64,000 nt of DNA from Bacteroidales bacterium (GCA_017427985.1 JAFRRS010000023.1:124001-188000), one strand, 5' to 3'. Positions 41,472-50,551 are shown, numbered from the stretch's first letter. Program-made: numbers and translations. Notes: generated from the sequence alone by a model not told the origin.

Positions 41472-43595
41472 TTAAAAGAAGAAATATATTCCTTTCGCTT
41501 TCTTTATCACGATGTCGGCAAGCGCTGGAGGAACCTCAGCGTAATGGCTGAACTCCATGTTGAACGTGCCTCTACCCTGTGTCAAGGTGCGAAGTGTTGT
41601 AATGTATCCGAACATTTCTGCGAGCGGGGCGTCGGCCTTGACCACTTGGAGTCCGTGCTCGATGTCCACGTTGTGCAAAACGGCTCTGCGTCTGTTGAGG
41701 TCGCCGGTGACGTCGCCGAGATAGTCAGCTGGCACCTGCACTTCAACTTTCATAATAGGCTCCATCACGACTGAGCCAGCCTGTGCACCAGCTTCCTTGA
41801 AACCGACACGCGCTGCTGTCTCAAATGAAAGGTCGTCGCTGTCAACAGGATGGGCACTGCCGTCGATGAGACGCACCTTGACAGAATCCATCGGGAATCC
41901 TGCGAGAACGCCGTTCGACATTGAGCCTCTGAATCCTTTTTCGATTGCCGGGAAATACTCTTTCGGTATGTTGTTGCCTTTCGCGTCGTTGATGAACTGA
42001 AAACCTGACATTCCGTTGTCGGCAGGACCGATTTCGAACTCGATATCGGCGAACTTGCCTTTGCCGCCAGTCTGTTTCTTGTAGACTTCACGGAAGCGGA
42101 CTGTCTGCGTAAATGATTCTTTATAAGCCACTTGCGGTTGACCCTCGTTGATTTCAATTCCGAACTCGCGCTTCAGGCGGTCGACGATGATGTCGAGGTG
42201 GAGCTCACCCATGCCTGAGATGATTGTCTGACCTGAGTTTTCATCTGTAGTGACTTTGAATGTCGGGTCTTCTTCCGCGAGCTTCTGGAGTGCTATCGTG
42301 AGCTTCTCCATGTCGGCCTGTGTCTTAGGTTCGACAGCTATTTGCACGACTGGCTCAGGGAACTTGATGTTTTCGAGTATTATCGGTTTGTTTTCAACTG
42401 CGAGGGTGTCACCCGTTCTGATCTCTCTGAAACCCACGGCGGCTGCTATGTCGCCCGCCTCGATTTTGTCGAGAGGGGTTTGTTTGTTGGCGTTCATCTG
42501 CACGATTTTATTGATGCGTTCACGTTTGCCTGTTGAGACATTGAGAACGACCTGACCTGCCTGCAGTGTGCCTGAATAGACACGGAAGAACGCGAGTTTT
42601 CCGACGTAAGGGTCGGTAGCGATCTTGAATGCGAGTGCGCAGAATGGTTCTTTCGGATCTGCTTTACGGATTTCTTCTTTTTCTGTCTTCGGGTTGATGC
42701 CTTGCACGTGGTCGACATCAAGAGGGCTTGGAAGGTAGCGGACTACACCATCGAGGAGAGGTTGTACTCCTTTGTTTTTGAATGAGGCTCCGCACATCAC
42801 AGGGCAAATACGCAGTTCTAATGTTGCCTTTCTTAATTCCGCGATTATCTCTTCCTCTGTGATGGATTCTGGATCGACCATGAATTTCTCAAGGAGCTCT
42901 TCGTTGTCTTCTGCGACGCCTTCTAAGAGTTTGAGGCGGTATTCTGCAGCGGTATCAGCCAGTTCTGAAGGGATTTCGACGACATCGAATTGGGTGCCGA
43001 GTTCGTCTTCATCCCATACAAGAGCTTTGTTCTTGATAAGGTCAACCACGCCAACGAAACCGTCCTCTTCTCCAATCGGGATTTGGACTGCTACAGGGTT
43101 GGCATTAAGGCGGTCTTTTATTTGCTCGAGGACTTTAAAGAAGTCAGCGCCACTTCTGTCCATCTTGTTGACGAAACAGATGCGTGGCACATTATATCTG
43201 TCGGCCTGGCGCCACACTGTCTCCGACTGCGGTTCGACACCACCCACGGCGCAGAAAATCGCTATTGCGCCGTCGAGCACTCTCAGCGAACGTTCAACCT
43301 CAACGGTGAAGTCGACGTGACCTGGAGTGTCTATGATATTGATTTTGAATTGGTTGTCGTTATTGTGCCAGTAGACTGTTGTGGCTGCTGAGGTGATAGT
43401 GATGCCGCGTTCCTGTTCCTGGACCATCCAGTCCATGGTGGCTGCGCCGTCGTGCACCTCGCCGATACGATGATTACGACCTGTATAATACAGTATGCGC
43501 TCTGTCGTCGTCGTCTTACCGGCATCGATGTGTGCCATGATGCCGATATTGCGCGTCAGAGCCAAGTTTGTATTATTTTGATCGTTGTTCATCAT
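41472..43595 (-). CDS. fusA: Translation elongation factor G
   Basis: The GTPase (707 aa) that drives ribosomal translocation. The G domain has G1 [17 protein letters not shown], switch region [14 protein letters not shown]3 [11 protein letters not shown] and G4 NKMDRSG. Domain III-V landmarks are [14 protein letters not shown] and [14 protein letters not shown]. The C-terminus ends [10 protein letters not shown]. Two adjacent ATG codons at 43595 and 43592 are possible starts. Follows rpsG by 32 bp. Confidence 0.97.
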   Translation of the reverse strand: MMNNDQNNTNLALTRNIGIMAHIDAGKTTTTERILYYTGRNHRIGEVHDGAATMDWMVQEQERGITITSAATTVYWHNNDNQFKINIIDTPGHVDFTVEVERSLRVLDGAIAIFCAVGGVEPQSETVWRQADRYNVPRICFVNKMDRSGADFFKVLEQIKDRLNANPVAVQIPIGEEDGFVGVVDLIKNKALVWDEDELGTQFDVVEIPSELADTAAEYRLKLLEGVAEDNEELLEKFMVDPESITEEEIIAELRKATLELRICPVMCGASFKNKGVQPLLDGVVRYLPSPLDVDHVQGINPKTEKEEIRKADPKEPFCALAFKIATDPYVGKLAFFRVYSGTLQAGQVVLNVSTGKRERINKIVQMNANKQTPLDKIEAGDIAAAVGFREIRTGDTLAVENKPIILENIKFPEPVVQIAVEPKTQADMEKLTIALQKLAEEDPTFKVTTDENSGQTIISGMGELHLDIIVDRLKREFGIEINEGQPQVAYKESFTQTVRFREVYKKQTGGKGKFADIEFEIGPADNGMSGFQFINDAKGNNIPKEYFPAIEKGFRGSMSNGVLAGFPMDSVKVRLIDGSAHPVDSDDLSFETAARVGFKEAGAQAGSVVMEPIMKVEVQVPADYLGDVTGDLNRRRAVLHNVDIEHGLQVVKADAPLAEMFGYITTLRTLTQGRGTFNMEFSHYAEVPPALADIVIKKAKGIYFFF

Positions 43596-43627
43596 TTTTT
43601 CTTATACCTATTAATATTAATTAGAAT

Positions 43628-44095
43628 TTAGAATCTGAAATGTGAGAACGCCTTGTTAGCGTCTGCCATTCTGTGGATTTCTTCCTTCTTCTTGAAAGCT
43701 GCGCCTTCTTCTTTATAGGCTTGCATGATTTCGCCTGCGAGTTTCTCGCCCATTGAGCGCTCATGGCGTTTGCGAGCGTAACCGATGAGGTTCTTCATGC
43801 CCATGCTCTGTTTACGTGACGGGCGGATTTCAGATGGGATCTGGAATGTCGCACCACCGATACGGCGGCTTCTTACCTCGACCTGAGGTGTCACGTTGGC
43901 CAATGCTTTCTTCCAAACTTCGACAGGATCTTCGTTCATTTTTTCCTGTACGATGTCCATTGCTTTGTAGAAAATCTCGTATGCGAGGTTCTTCTTACCC
44001 TTAAGCATGATGTTGTTCACAAACTTTGTTACTGTAACATCACCGTACTTCGGATCTGGAAGGATGATTCTTTTCTTTGGTTTAGCTTTTCTCAT
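43628..44095 (-). CDS. rpsG: 30S ribosomal protein S7
   Basis: A 155-residue primary binder of the 16S 3' domain: [56 protein letters not shown] and [17 protein letters not shown]. Usual position after rpsL. Confidence 0.97.
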   Translation of the reverse strand: MRKAKPKKRIILPDPKYGDVTVTKFVNNIMLKGKKNLAYEIFYKAMDIVQEKMNEDPVEVWKKALANVTPQVEVRSRRIGGATFQIPSEIRPSRKQSMGMKNLIGYARKRHERSMGEKLAGEIMQAYKEEGAAFKKKEEIHRMADANKAFSHFRF

Positions 44096-44116
44096 TTCTT
44101 AAGCATTTACTTGATT

Positions 44117-44506
44117 TTACTTCTTTGCTGCTGCTTTTTTAGGACGTTTAGCGCCGTATTTTGATCTGCGCTGGCGGCGGCCGTCGACACCGGCGGTATC
44201 CAATGCACCGCGGATGATGTGATAACGTACACCTGGAAGATCCTTCACACGGCCTCCTCTAATCATGACGATTGAGTGCTCCTGTAAGTTGTGGCCTTCG
44301 CCTGGGATGTAGGCGTTGACTTCCTTCTGATTTGTCAGACGGACTCTAGCTACTTTACGCATTGCCGAATTAGGCTTCTTAGGTGTGGTCGTATAAACAC
44401 GAACACAAACGCCGCGGCGCTGTGGGCAAGAATCCAAGGCAGGAGATTTACTCTTGTCTTCCAATTTCTGACGTCCTTTGCGGACTAACTGTTGAATCGT
44501 TGGCAT
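44117..44506 (-). CDS. rpsL: 30S ribosomal protein S12
   Basis: A 129-residue decoding-centre protein: [59 protein letters not shown] and [19 protein letters not shown]. The lysines in KPNSA and [10 protein letters not shown] that change in streptomycin-resistant strains are the sensitive form here. First gene of the cluster, preceded by a structured leader of about 255 nt. Confidence 0.97.
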   Translation of the reverse strand: MPTIQQLVRKGRQKLEDKSKSPALDSCPQRRGVCVRVYTTTPKKPNSAMRKVARVRLTNQKEVNAYIPGEGHNLQEHSIVMIRGGRVKDLPGVRYHIIRGALDTAGVDGRRQRRSKYGAKRPKKAAAKK

Positions 44507-44853
44507 TCTTTAATTGCGTTTAATTAATTTTTTATTTTGTTTTATACAGAAATTTCTTTCTTTTTTTGCCATAAAAAAGATAATTTTCGATGCTGGAAAT
44601 ACACATAGAAGGGGATTTGATAAGTCGCAGTACCGACTTTTGTATCAAAACACACCGCAGTCCAATCTTTTGAGTCCCAATGACTTACGGCGAATGGACC
44701 TCTAACGTTTTACTTATCAGGTCCCTTTCTACTGTAAATGAGGCAACATTTACTACCTTTTTTGCGGGTGCAAAATTACAACAATTTTAGATACGCCCGA
44801 CATTTTTTTGAAAAAATTTTCAAATTATTTTTCAACAATGGAAAAGAGGATGA
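44507..44853 (-). other. str-operon leader and promoter region
   Basis: This 347-bp stretch holds no gene. Reading on the minus strand it contains the promoter (-7 at 44778-44770), then hairpin A (44753-44734, GTAAATG arms), hairpin B (44724-44696, GGACCT/AGGTCC) and hairpin C (44639-44622, AAGTCG/CGACTT). An unstructured A/T-rich part runs to the rpsL start. GATAAGT in the loop of hairpin B can pair with ACTTATC at 44625-44619. The layout resembles a ribosomal-protein autoregulatory leader. Confidence 0.6.
44770..44778 (-). promoter_or_regulatory. Predicted promoter -7 element of rpsL and the ribosomal cluster
   Basis: TAATTTTGC on the minus strand matches TAnnTTTGC. The leader to the rpsL ATG would be about 255 nt. 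Confidence 0.65.
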
Positions 44854-45174
44854 TTAATCATCGATATTTCGGACCAGGCGGACCGATTTTTTACCATATT
44901 CGGCTTGTTCTTCAGCCACTTGATGCAAAACGGATTCATCTTCGGTTGCATAAGGGAGACCATAGAGGAACTCCGGTGCCAAATCGACTCCGCAAGCCCA
45001 TTCGATTGTCCAATGATTCAATCCGTATTGTCTGAATTTGGATAAATCCTTCAGTTGTTCAAACACGCCTCCATTAAGATACGGCTGCAAATCAATAACT
45101 TTCTTCACGCCATCGCTAAAAGTAATCGACAGCGTGTAATCTTTGACATAATCGACATCTACAACTCGTATCAT
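44854..45174 (-). CDS. DUF2442 family protein
   Basis: A 106-residue protein with a DUF2442-like N-terminus: VVDVDYVKDYTLSITFSDG, then KVIDLQPYLNGGVFEQLKDL, FRQYGLNHWTIEWACGVDLAPEFLY. The function of the family is not established. It overlaps the upstream DUF4160 gene by one base (TAATG). DUF4160-DUF2442 pairs recur as small mobile two-gene units and are suspected toxin-antitoxin modules; that is recalled, not shown here. Confidence 0.8.
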   Translation of the reverse strand: MIRVVDVDYVKDYTLSITFSDGVKKVIDLQPYLNGGVFEQLKDLSKFRQYGLNHWTIEWACGVDLAPEFLYGLPYATEDESVLHQVAEEQAEYGKKSVRLVRNIDD

Positions 45175-45431
45175 TATTCCAGAGGTTTAATTTTGTTTAA
45201 TTCTCCACCGTTTTGAGCTTTTTCCCACAAATCCATAAGCTCATCTTCATGCAAATCAATCCATTCAACAACTTTCGAGATTATTTTTGCAGGCACTTCC
45301 CCTTTTACAACCTTATCCTTAATACTGATATTGCAATCATAATCTCCATAGCTAACATGAATATGCGGTGGATTATGGTCTTTCCACCACATGTAAACAA
45401 TGATTCCATAGAATCTTGAAATTTCTGGCAT
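45174..45431 (-). CDS. DUF4160 family protein
   Basis: An 85-residue protein: PEISRFYGIIVYMWWKDHNP, PHIHVSYGDYDCNISI and VVEWIDLHEDELMDLWEKAQ. The HNPPHIHV motif is the mark of DUF4160. First gene of the pair, with its own -7 element at 45453-45461. Confidence 0.85.
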   Translation of the reverse strand: MPEISRFYGIIVYMWWKDHNPPHIHVSYGDYDCNISIKDKVVKGEVPAKIISKVVEWIDLHEDELMDLWEKAQNGGELNKIKPLE

Positions 45432-45452
45432 ATTTTTATCATTTAAAAACGA

Positions 45453-45461
45453 GCAAAATTA
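45453..45461 (-). promoter_or_regulatory. Promoter -7 element for DUF4160-DUF2442
   Basis: TAATTTTGC on the minus strand, 22 bp before the ATG. Confidence 0.6.
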
Positions 45462-45676
45462 CAATTATTTTTCAAAAGTACAGCTTTTTTATGAAAAAAT
45501 GTCAGAAAATTTTGATGTACAAAGATTGCGCTTCAAAACAGTCTCGCCATAACGGGCTGGTTTCTCTCATTCTTTCTCCAACCGTCATATGGCGCGGATC
45601 TATGCCGTAAACCACATGGGATGAAATCCTACAATAAATTTTTCGAACAACCAGCTGCATGTGTCAAAATTTTACT

Positions 45677-45685
45677 TATTTTTGC
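45677..45685 (+). promoter_or_regulatory. Promoter -7 element for the Bro-N gene
   Basis: TATTTTTGC matches TAnnTTTGC, 86 bp before the ATG at 45772; the -33 element is poor. Confidence 0.55.
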
Positions 45686-45771
45686 AAAGTAAACTTTATA
45701 ACAGAGAATCACAAAAACTCGTCAAACGGAAACCCTGTTTAGAACAATTGTATTATTTAAACTAAAGTGTT

Positions 45772-46623
45772 ATGACAGACAAAATCAAACTTTTCGAACA
45801 ACAACAAATCAGAACCCATTGGGACGCTGAAAACGAAGAATGGTATTTCTCGGTAGTTGACATTTGCAACGCTTTATCAGAATCATCAGCCAAAGACCCT
45901 GGAGCTTATTGGAGAAAGTTAAAACAGCGTTTAAAAGCAGAAGGAAGCGAGGTCGTGACAAAATGTCACGCACTGAAAATGCAATCGACAGACGGCAAAT
46001 ACTACAAGACAGACTGTTTATCAACTAAAGATGTACTGCGCTTGGTTCAATCAATTCCATCTCCGAAAGCGGAACCATTTAAAATGTGGCTCGCTGAAGT
46101 GGGAAATGACCGAATTGAAGAAATAATGGATCCCGAAAAAGCCTTGCTTCGTGGAGCCGACTATTATCGAGCCAAAGGTTATAGTGAAGGCTGGATAAGC
46201 CAGCGATTGCAGACAATTGAAATGCGCAAGGAACTAACAGACGAGTGGAAAGCAAGAGGTATAAGTAAGGAGCAGGAGTATGCCATTTTGACCAACGAGA
46301 TGACCAAGGCTTGGAGCGGTTTCACGGTTAAGGAATACAAACAATTCAAAGGTTTGAAGAAGGAGAATCTTCGAGACAACATGACAAATATTGAATTGGT
46401 GTTGAACATGCTCGCCGAAGTATCTACCACAGCCATTTCAAAAGCAAGAGAACCGAAGACTTTTAAAGAGAATAAAGATGTTGCCAACGAAGGAGGGAAA
46501 ATAGCGAAAACAGCCAGGAAGAATCTTGAAAAGCAAATCGGACAATCTGTTGTTTCACCATTAAATGCCAACGATAAACCAGCACTGGAGATTCATTCGG
46601 ATTATGAATTATTGGAAGAATAA
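45772..46623 (+). CDS. Bro-N (BRO family) domain protein, phage-antirepressor-like
   Basis: A 283-residue protein with an N-terminal Bro-N domain (residues about 1-110: EEWYFSVVDICNALSES, AYWRKLKQRLKAEGSEVV, DGKYYKTDCLSTKDVLRLVQ, KAEPFKMWLAEVG). An uncharacterised helical C-terminal half follows (YYRAKGYSEGWISQRLQTIE, LTDEWKARGISKEQEYAIL). Bro-N domains bind DNA and occur in phage antirepressors and stand-alone chromosomal genes. Here it stands alone, transcribed toward the minus-strand accessory genes, with no other phage genes around. Role unknown. Confidence 0.82.
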   Translation: MTDKIKLFEQQQIRTHWDAENEEWYFSVVDICNALSESSAKDPGAYWRKLKQRLKAEGSEVVTKCHALKMQSTDGKYYKTDCLSTKDVLRLVQSIPSPKAEPFKMWLAEVGNDRIEEIMDPEKALLRGADYYRAKGYSEGWISQRLQTIEMRKELTDEWKARGISKEQEYAILTNEMTKAWSGFTVKEYKQFKGLKKENLRDNMTNIELVLNMLAEVSTTAISKAREPKTFKENKDVANEGGKIAKTARKNLEKQIGQSVVSPLNANDKPALEIHSDYELLEE

Positions 46624-46689
46624 AAGTAAAACTTGGTGAATGCAACCAAATATAAAATAGTATGAGCAACTATGTTCAACCCGCACCAA

Positions 46690-46742
46690 CGCCACACCTC
46701 CTTCGTACCTTGTTCGAATCAAGTTCGAAGGAATGTGTGGCG
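46690..46742. repeat. Long imperfect hairpin (53 nt) after the Bro-N gene
   Basis: Three nested arms: CGCCACAC/GTGTGGCG, CCTTCG/CGAAGG and CTTG/CAAG around a 7-nt loop, 18 bp in total with small internal loops. No T-tract follows on either strand. It is less A/T-rich than the surrounding DNA. Could be an RNA structure or a MITE-like remnant. Confidence 0.8.
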
Positions 46743-46806
46743 GATGGGGTCGAAGAAAGGTAGAAGGATTAGTGGAGTGACACAGTTTGAATTATGCTTT
46801 CTTTTT

Positions 46807-47730
46807 TCATACGTTAATACCTATAATTTTGTAAATCATTTCCTTATTACTATCAAAATATGTCGTATCAACTTGTATTATTTTGCGCATAGTATCATCA
46901 AAAAGATCTATCAGATTTCCATATAAAGTATTTCGTTTTTCAGCGATAGGTCTCAACGCCTTTCGATAATCAGTCTTATTAATTACACCTTCTTCCTGTG
47001 ACTTTTTCAATTCGTGAATTTTTTGCTGTATGGCTTTTATTTCCTGTTCCATTTTTATACATGGAGGAAGAACTTTCAGTATCTCGTCTTTATGCGTTAG
47101 GATTTCATTGTACACCCACCAAAGGTTTTTTAAGCCCTTTTTTGCCATAGATTCAGCTTCTTCATCGGTAAAATCAGGGTCTCTCCACATGATAGGATAT
47201 AACAAAGTACCTTCTGGAATTTGCAGACTCCACGACACAGCACCATCTGCCCAATGTAATCTACCTTTAAGAATATTGCCTTTATAGCTGAACTCCACTT
47301 CTCTTGCCTGACCGAACTCTACATAATCATCTTCCGTTTCTTCCTCTTCTCCAACAGCTATCATGTCTTTAATATCTTCCACATCAATTCCTTCGCATAT
47401 AATCTTACCTTCACGAATCTCATTCAGATAATCCTCGTTCTCATACAGATAATGCGTTACCCCCTGCTTTTTCAATATCTTGGCTATTTCACTGTTGATG
47501 CCGTCATTATCCCACTCTTCATCAAGTTCTTCACTAGAATAATTTCCGCCCAGTGATTCAAAAATCTCTTCTTGCTTTTCTGTGAGATAAGATGAGCAAC
47601 TTGATAAGATATCTCTATTCCAATTCTTTTCTCCAAGTGTTTCCAAAATGCATTGGACGACTTCTTTGTTGTGGATGTGATGCATCATTTCGGCGATGCC
47701 GTCTTGCTGATGTTTCGTGAGTTTTTCCAT
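46807..47730 (-). CDS. Hypothetical protein, acidic, no recognised family
   Basis: A 307-residue soluble protein without signal peptide or membrane helix. It starts EKLTKHQQDGIAEMMHHIHN, has an acidic middle (GEEEETEDDYVEFGQ) followed by EVEFSYKGNILKGRLHWADG, and a Lys/Glu-rich helical segment near the end (KAIQQKIHELKKSQEEG) that could form a coiled coil. I recognise no domain. It has its own -7 element at 47763-47770 and is the last of a run of minus-strand accessory genes. Confidence 0.6.
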   Translation of the reverse strand: MEKLTKHQQDGIAEMMHHIHNKEVVQCILETLGEKNWNRDILSSCSSYLTEKQEEIFESLGGNYSSEELDEEWDNDGINSEIAKILKKQGVTHYLYENEDYLNEIREGKIICEGIDVEDIKDMIAVGEEEETEDDYVEFGQAREVEFSYKGNILKGRLHWADGAVSWSLQIPEGTLLYPIMWRDPDFTDEEAESMAKKGLKNLWWVYNEILTHKDEILKVLPPCIKMEQEIKAIQQKIHELKKSQEEGVINKTDYRKALRPIAEKRNTLYGNLIDLFDDTMRKIIQVDTTYFDSNKEMIYKIIGINV

Positions 47731-47762
47731 GTTTTAATACTTTTATATGCTATACCGACATA

Positions 47763-47770
47763 CAAATATA
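47763..47770 (-). promoter_or_regulatory. Promoter -7 element for the 307-residue hypothetical gene
   Basis: TATATTTG on the minus strand, 32 bp before the ATG at 47730. Confidence 0.5.
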
Positions 47771-47854
47771 ATAAAAATTTCTAAAACTTTAAGAAAATTT
47801 TTCAAGAAATTTCACTGTAAAGTGGTATATAATTACGTTTTTTAATTACCAAGC

Positions 47855-47970
47855 TCAATCGGAATCTTCACATAAAAGTTTAATCAATTCTCTTTCTATG
47901 GATTCATTCTCTAGTTTTTCGGATCTTATCTCTTTCCTCAAACGATTGTATTCCGATTGTAATATATTGG
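47855..47970 (-). pseudogene. 3' continuation of the sigma-like gene in the -1 frame
   Basis: In the -1 frame relative to the upstream gene this stretch encodes TNILQSEYNRLRKEIRSEKL and then a charged tail ending IKLLCEDSD, with no stop until 47855. It has no start of its own and joins the upstream coding sequence exactly at an A5 run, so it is best read as the same gene after a one-base indel. Confidence 0.55.
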
Positions 47971-48303
47971 TTTTTCAACAGCTTTATCTAAGCAATGCCG
48001 AATTATTGGAATTGCATATTGACGGAAATCCTCTGGATATTTGACATAGTCATATTCAAGTATATATTTCCACAGTTCTTCATAAGCTATTTCTATCAAT
48101 TCTTCTAGTGATAGTCCTCTGTTTTTATACTGACAAGACAGATTTATCATCCAGCCCATATTTGCCAAGCACAGCTGTTCCATCTCGTCACAATCAGCTC
48201 CCTTGTATTGTACCGTCTTGATTAATGAAATTTCTTTTGCATTTGATAGTTGACCTATTTTATCGATTTTTTGTAAAATTTCATCCAAGTTCTTAATTTT
48301 CAT
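47938..48303 (-). CDS. Sigma-70 region 2-like protein (apparently frameshifted)
   Basis: A 121-residue protein whose central part resembles sigma-70 region 2: EQLCLANMGWMINLSCQYKN, RGLSLEELIEIAYEELWKYI, YPEDFRQYAIPIIRHCLDKA align with the LVxANLRLV...QNRGLSLxDLI...YATWWIRxAI pattern. Regions 3 and 4 are missing. After AVEK the frame soon stops. A -1 shift at the A5 run (47975-47971) opens TNILQSEYNRLRKEI and continues to a stop at 47855, a well-formed Lys/Glu-rich tail. Either the gene is mutated, the assembly has an indel, or slippage produces a longer form. Confidence 0.6.
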   Translation of the reverse strand: MKIKNLDEILQKIDKIGQLSNAKEISLIKTVQYKGADCDEMEQLCLANMGWMINLSCQYKNRGLSLEELIEIAYEELWKYILEYDYVKYPEDFRQYAIPIIRHCLDKAVEKPIYYNRNTIV

Positions 48304-48334
48304 ATTGATAGTTTATTTTTATTGTTATTAATAC

Positions 48335-48676
48335 TTATAAATATCCAAGCCAAATGCCATATTTCAATGCATCGGCCGTTTCGGAATCAACTTCAGCTTT
48401 TAATTGTTTGGCATATTTTGCAATTTCTTCATCATCGACTGGAACTATTTTGAATGTGTCGAAAGCTTCTTGACCGTATTCAGGATATAGATACTGCATA
48501 ACTTCCAAGAAAGACTTGTTTTGAAAAACCGGTGCCATTTGATGGTCAGATTTTATGAAATCCCATAGCATATGCCGCCCGGCATGATAAGCAACTGTAC
48601 TTTGTTTGACGTTTTCTTTGTTTTTATCCAAAGCCAGTTTTGCTAGGAGTTTTATTCCTTGATATTCGTCAATCAT
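48335..48676 (-). CDS. Hypothetical protein
   Basis: A 113-residue soluble protein starting MIDEYQGIKLLAKLALDKNK, with QSTVAYHAGRHMLWDFIKSD and an acidic end (EIAKYAKQLKAEVDSETADA, LKYGIWLGYL). No family recognised. Lies 31 bp before the sigma-like gene and may be co-transcribed with it. Confidence 0.5.
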   Translation of the reverse strand: MIDEYQGIKLLAKLALDKNKENVKQSTVAYHAGRHMLWDFIKSDHQMAPVFQNKSFLEVMQYLYPEYGQEAFDTFKIVPVDDEEIAKYAKQLKAEVDSETADALKYGIWLGYL

Positions 48677-48741
48677 TGGTTGATGGTTTTTTCACAAACA
48701 GCACGATTCAAAGGTTGCAAGTTCCATGAAAGTTGATGTGT

Positions 48742-49434
48742 TCAAGTATATGCTTGATTATCCAAAAGTTCAGAGATCGAAATGTCACCTGGTGGAATAC
48801 AAACAACATGTATACAATCAGGATTGACAAGGTTCCCGTCTTCGTACTTATTTTTATTAATCACAGTATCCACTTCTTCATTTTTAACAATCCTTATTCT
48901 ATCGTCTTTTTCTTTTATTTTCACCATATGATCTTTAACACCAGTATACTCTAATAAAACCATAAACTTTATTGCTTTTATAAATTTCTCATCACCATCG
49001 GGTTCATGCAAGATCTGTGATGTGTTTTTTTCGCTTTTTAAGTTTTCAATATCTTTTTTAATAGCCTTTATTTGATTGCTTTCAAAATTGTTCTTACCAC
49101 ATGGCTTATTACATTTAATCTCTGCGATAATGACTGGATTGTCGTTTGATGGATACACCAAATCATATCCCTTAGCATTAGGATTATTATCAACTTTATC
49201 CTTCTCACCTTTGAATAATTCAACAAACTTAAGAGTTGTTAACAATGTAACTATATTATGTACATCGCTGACAACAGATTTAAGATCCATCATTACATCA
49301 AATGTTAATTCTTTTGGGTTGTCTTGATAGTTTCGGAAATTATTATTGGTTGTAAGATAATTATGCAGGTCATTATTAAACTCATTATATCTTTCTTTAA
49401 TAGTAGGTATTTCTGAATTCTTGTTTTTACTCAT
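48742..49434 (-). CDS. PD-(D/E)XK nuclease-like protein of unknown function
   Basis: A 230-residue protein. The segment KGYDLVYPSNDNPVIIAEIK (about residues 85-105) has the Asp ... Glu-x-Lys arrangement, with a hydrophobic strand, of PD-(D/E)XK restriction-type nucleases. A helical, Lys/Asn-rich N-terminus and a region ending VNPDCIHVVCIPPGDISISEL flank it. The likely role is DNA cleavage or binding. It lies 29 bp after a metalloprotease gene on the same strand. Low-level similarity alone supports the call; a non-catalytic relative is possible. Confidence 0.6.
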   Translation of the reverse strand: MSKNKNSEIPTIKERYNEFNNDLHNYLTTNNNFRNYQDNPKELTFDVMMDLKSVVSDVHNIVTLLTTLKFVELFKGEKDKVDNNPNAKGYDLVYPSNDNPVIIAEIKCNKPCGKNNFESNQIKAIKKDIENLKSEKNTSQILHEPDGDEKFIKAIKFMVLLEYTGVKDHMVKIKEKDDRIRIVKNEEVDTVINKNKYEDGNLVNPDCIHVVCIPPGDISISELLDNQAYT

Positions 49435-49463
49435 AGTTTAATCTTATAATGTATAAAACAATA

Positions 49464-50534
49464 CTATATTTCTTTTAAATATTTTGCGCCATCAACTTTT
49501 TCCATTCTCCATTCTATCATATCCAAACCAATATTTTTACTGTTTTTCTCAACTAAGATACCTTTTTTGTACGCATCTGGTTGATGCTCAATAAAATCAA
49601 GAACGAACTTCAATTGTGCTGGGGTAATATTATTGTTTCTCAAAACCCTTAATGCAAAAGCATTAGCATGTGATTCTTCTTTTTCAAAACAATATTTTTT
49701 ATTGTTTTGAATCCACGTATCACATTTCGAGCCTGCATCCATTAATGCGTGAGCATATTCGTGGACAATAACCTTCCAAATCAGGGTTCTTAATTCATCG
49801 TCATTTTTAACATATTTTCTTATGACATCTGGGAATAATATAATTTCTTTTTCTCCATAAGTGTTTCGAATGTATACTCCAAGATAGTTTTTACCATCAT
49901 CATAATTTTCATAATGTGCTTGTCTACCAAAATGGATTGGGATTGACTGCAAAATAGAACCAATATAGTTTTTAGGATAGTTCCACGACAGACTGTTTTC
50001 AGATTCATAAAATAACGAAGGAACTACTTTTTCTGCACAAACGCTTTTAACTATATCTTCGATATCATCACCGGGGTTCAATATGAGATATTTATCTTCT
50101 ACAGTAATTGTAGGATTATTGCCATCATTGAAAGTTCCTTCAATTACTTTTGTGATTTTTGTGCCGTGTTTATCTTGGTCATATGTATCCTCGATTATAT
50201 GGTCAAATGTATCAATGTAGTGTTTGTAATCATTATCAGCTATGTATTCTAATGCTAACATCTCTTTCTTGTCTACTGTTACATCCCTATTGTTAAGTAA
50301 TATCAATGTCTTGATTCGTTTTGCAAGATCTTTGGGTATGTTTATTTTATCTTCGTCAATTACGACAAAATATATTCCTCTTTCTTCTCTATCTTTATAT
50401 TTTCGGGTATAATAGTCTTCAAAATTTTGATACTTACAACCTGTGATTTTGGCATAATCATGACTATCACGAAACCAACACAATTCTTCTACTTGATCTT
50501 CTATTGGATCTAATAAACTCATAACTTTAAACAT
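49464..50534 (-). CDS. HEXXH metalloprotease-like protein (ImmA/IrrE-like active site)
   Basis: A 356-residue soluble protein. Its C-terminal third has the zinc motif VIVHEYAHALMDAG (about residues 263-276), followed some 30 residues later by KEESHANAFALRVLRNN. There the Glu and the AxAFAxxxL pattern resemble the third ligand and helix of ImmA/IrrE-type peptidases. No helix-turn-helix or signal peptide is seen; the N-terminal 250 residues are unrecognised. ImmA/IrrE proteases usually cleave a regulator. The adjacent nuclease-like gene makes a protease-nuclease module conceivable. Confidence 0.65.
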   Translation of the reverse strand: MFKVMSLLDPIEDQVEELCWFRDSHDYAKITGCKYQNFEDYYTRKYKDREERGIYFVVIDEDKINIPKDLAKRIKTLILLNNRDVTVDKKEMLALEYIADNDYKHYIDTFDHIIEDTYDQDKHGTKITKVIEGTFNDGNNPTITVEDKYLILNPGDDIEDIVKSVCAEKVVPSLFYESENSLSWNYPKNYIGSILQSIPIHFGRQAHYENYDDGKNYLGVYIRNTYGEKEIILFPDVIRKYVKNDDELRTLIWKVIVHEYAHALMDAGSKCDTWIQNNKKYCFEKEESHANAFALRVLRNNNITPAQLKFVLDFIEHQPDAYKKGILVEKNSKNIGLDMIEWRMEKVDGAKYLKEI

Positions 50535-50551
50535 TTATGGTTAAACATTTC

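Larger units (their letters stand above)
45432..45771. other. Intergenic region between the DUF4160 pair and the Bro-N gene
   Basis: It holds two outward promoters: TAATTTTGC at 45461-45453 (minus, for the DUF4160 gene) and TATTTTTGC at 45677-45685 (plus, for the Bro-N gene). In between, a less A/T-rich stretch (45502-45640) contains a 28-codon minus-strand reading frame starting at 45588 (MTVGERMRETSPLWRDCFEA). It has protein-like composition and could be the end of a decayed gene, but it is too short to call. Confidence 0.5.

Noticed and set aside
45502..45588. 28-codon minus-strand frame with protein-like composition
   Set aside because: Too short, with no promoter or recognisable family; kept only as a possible gene remnant in the intergenic note.
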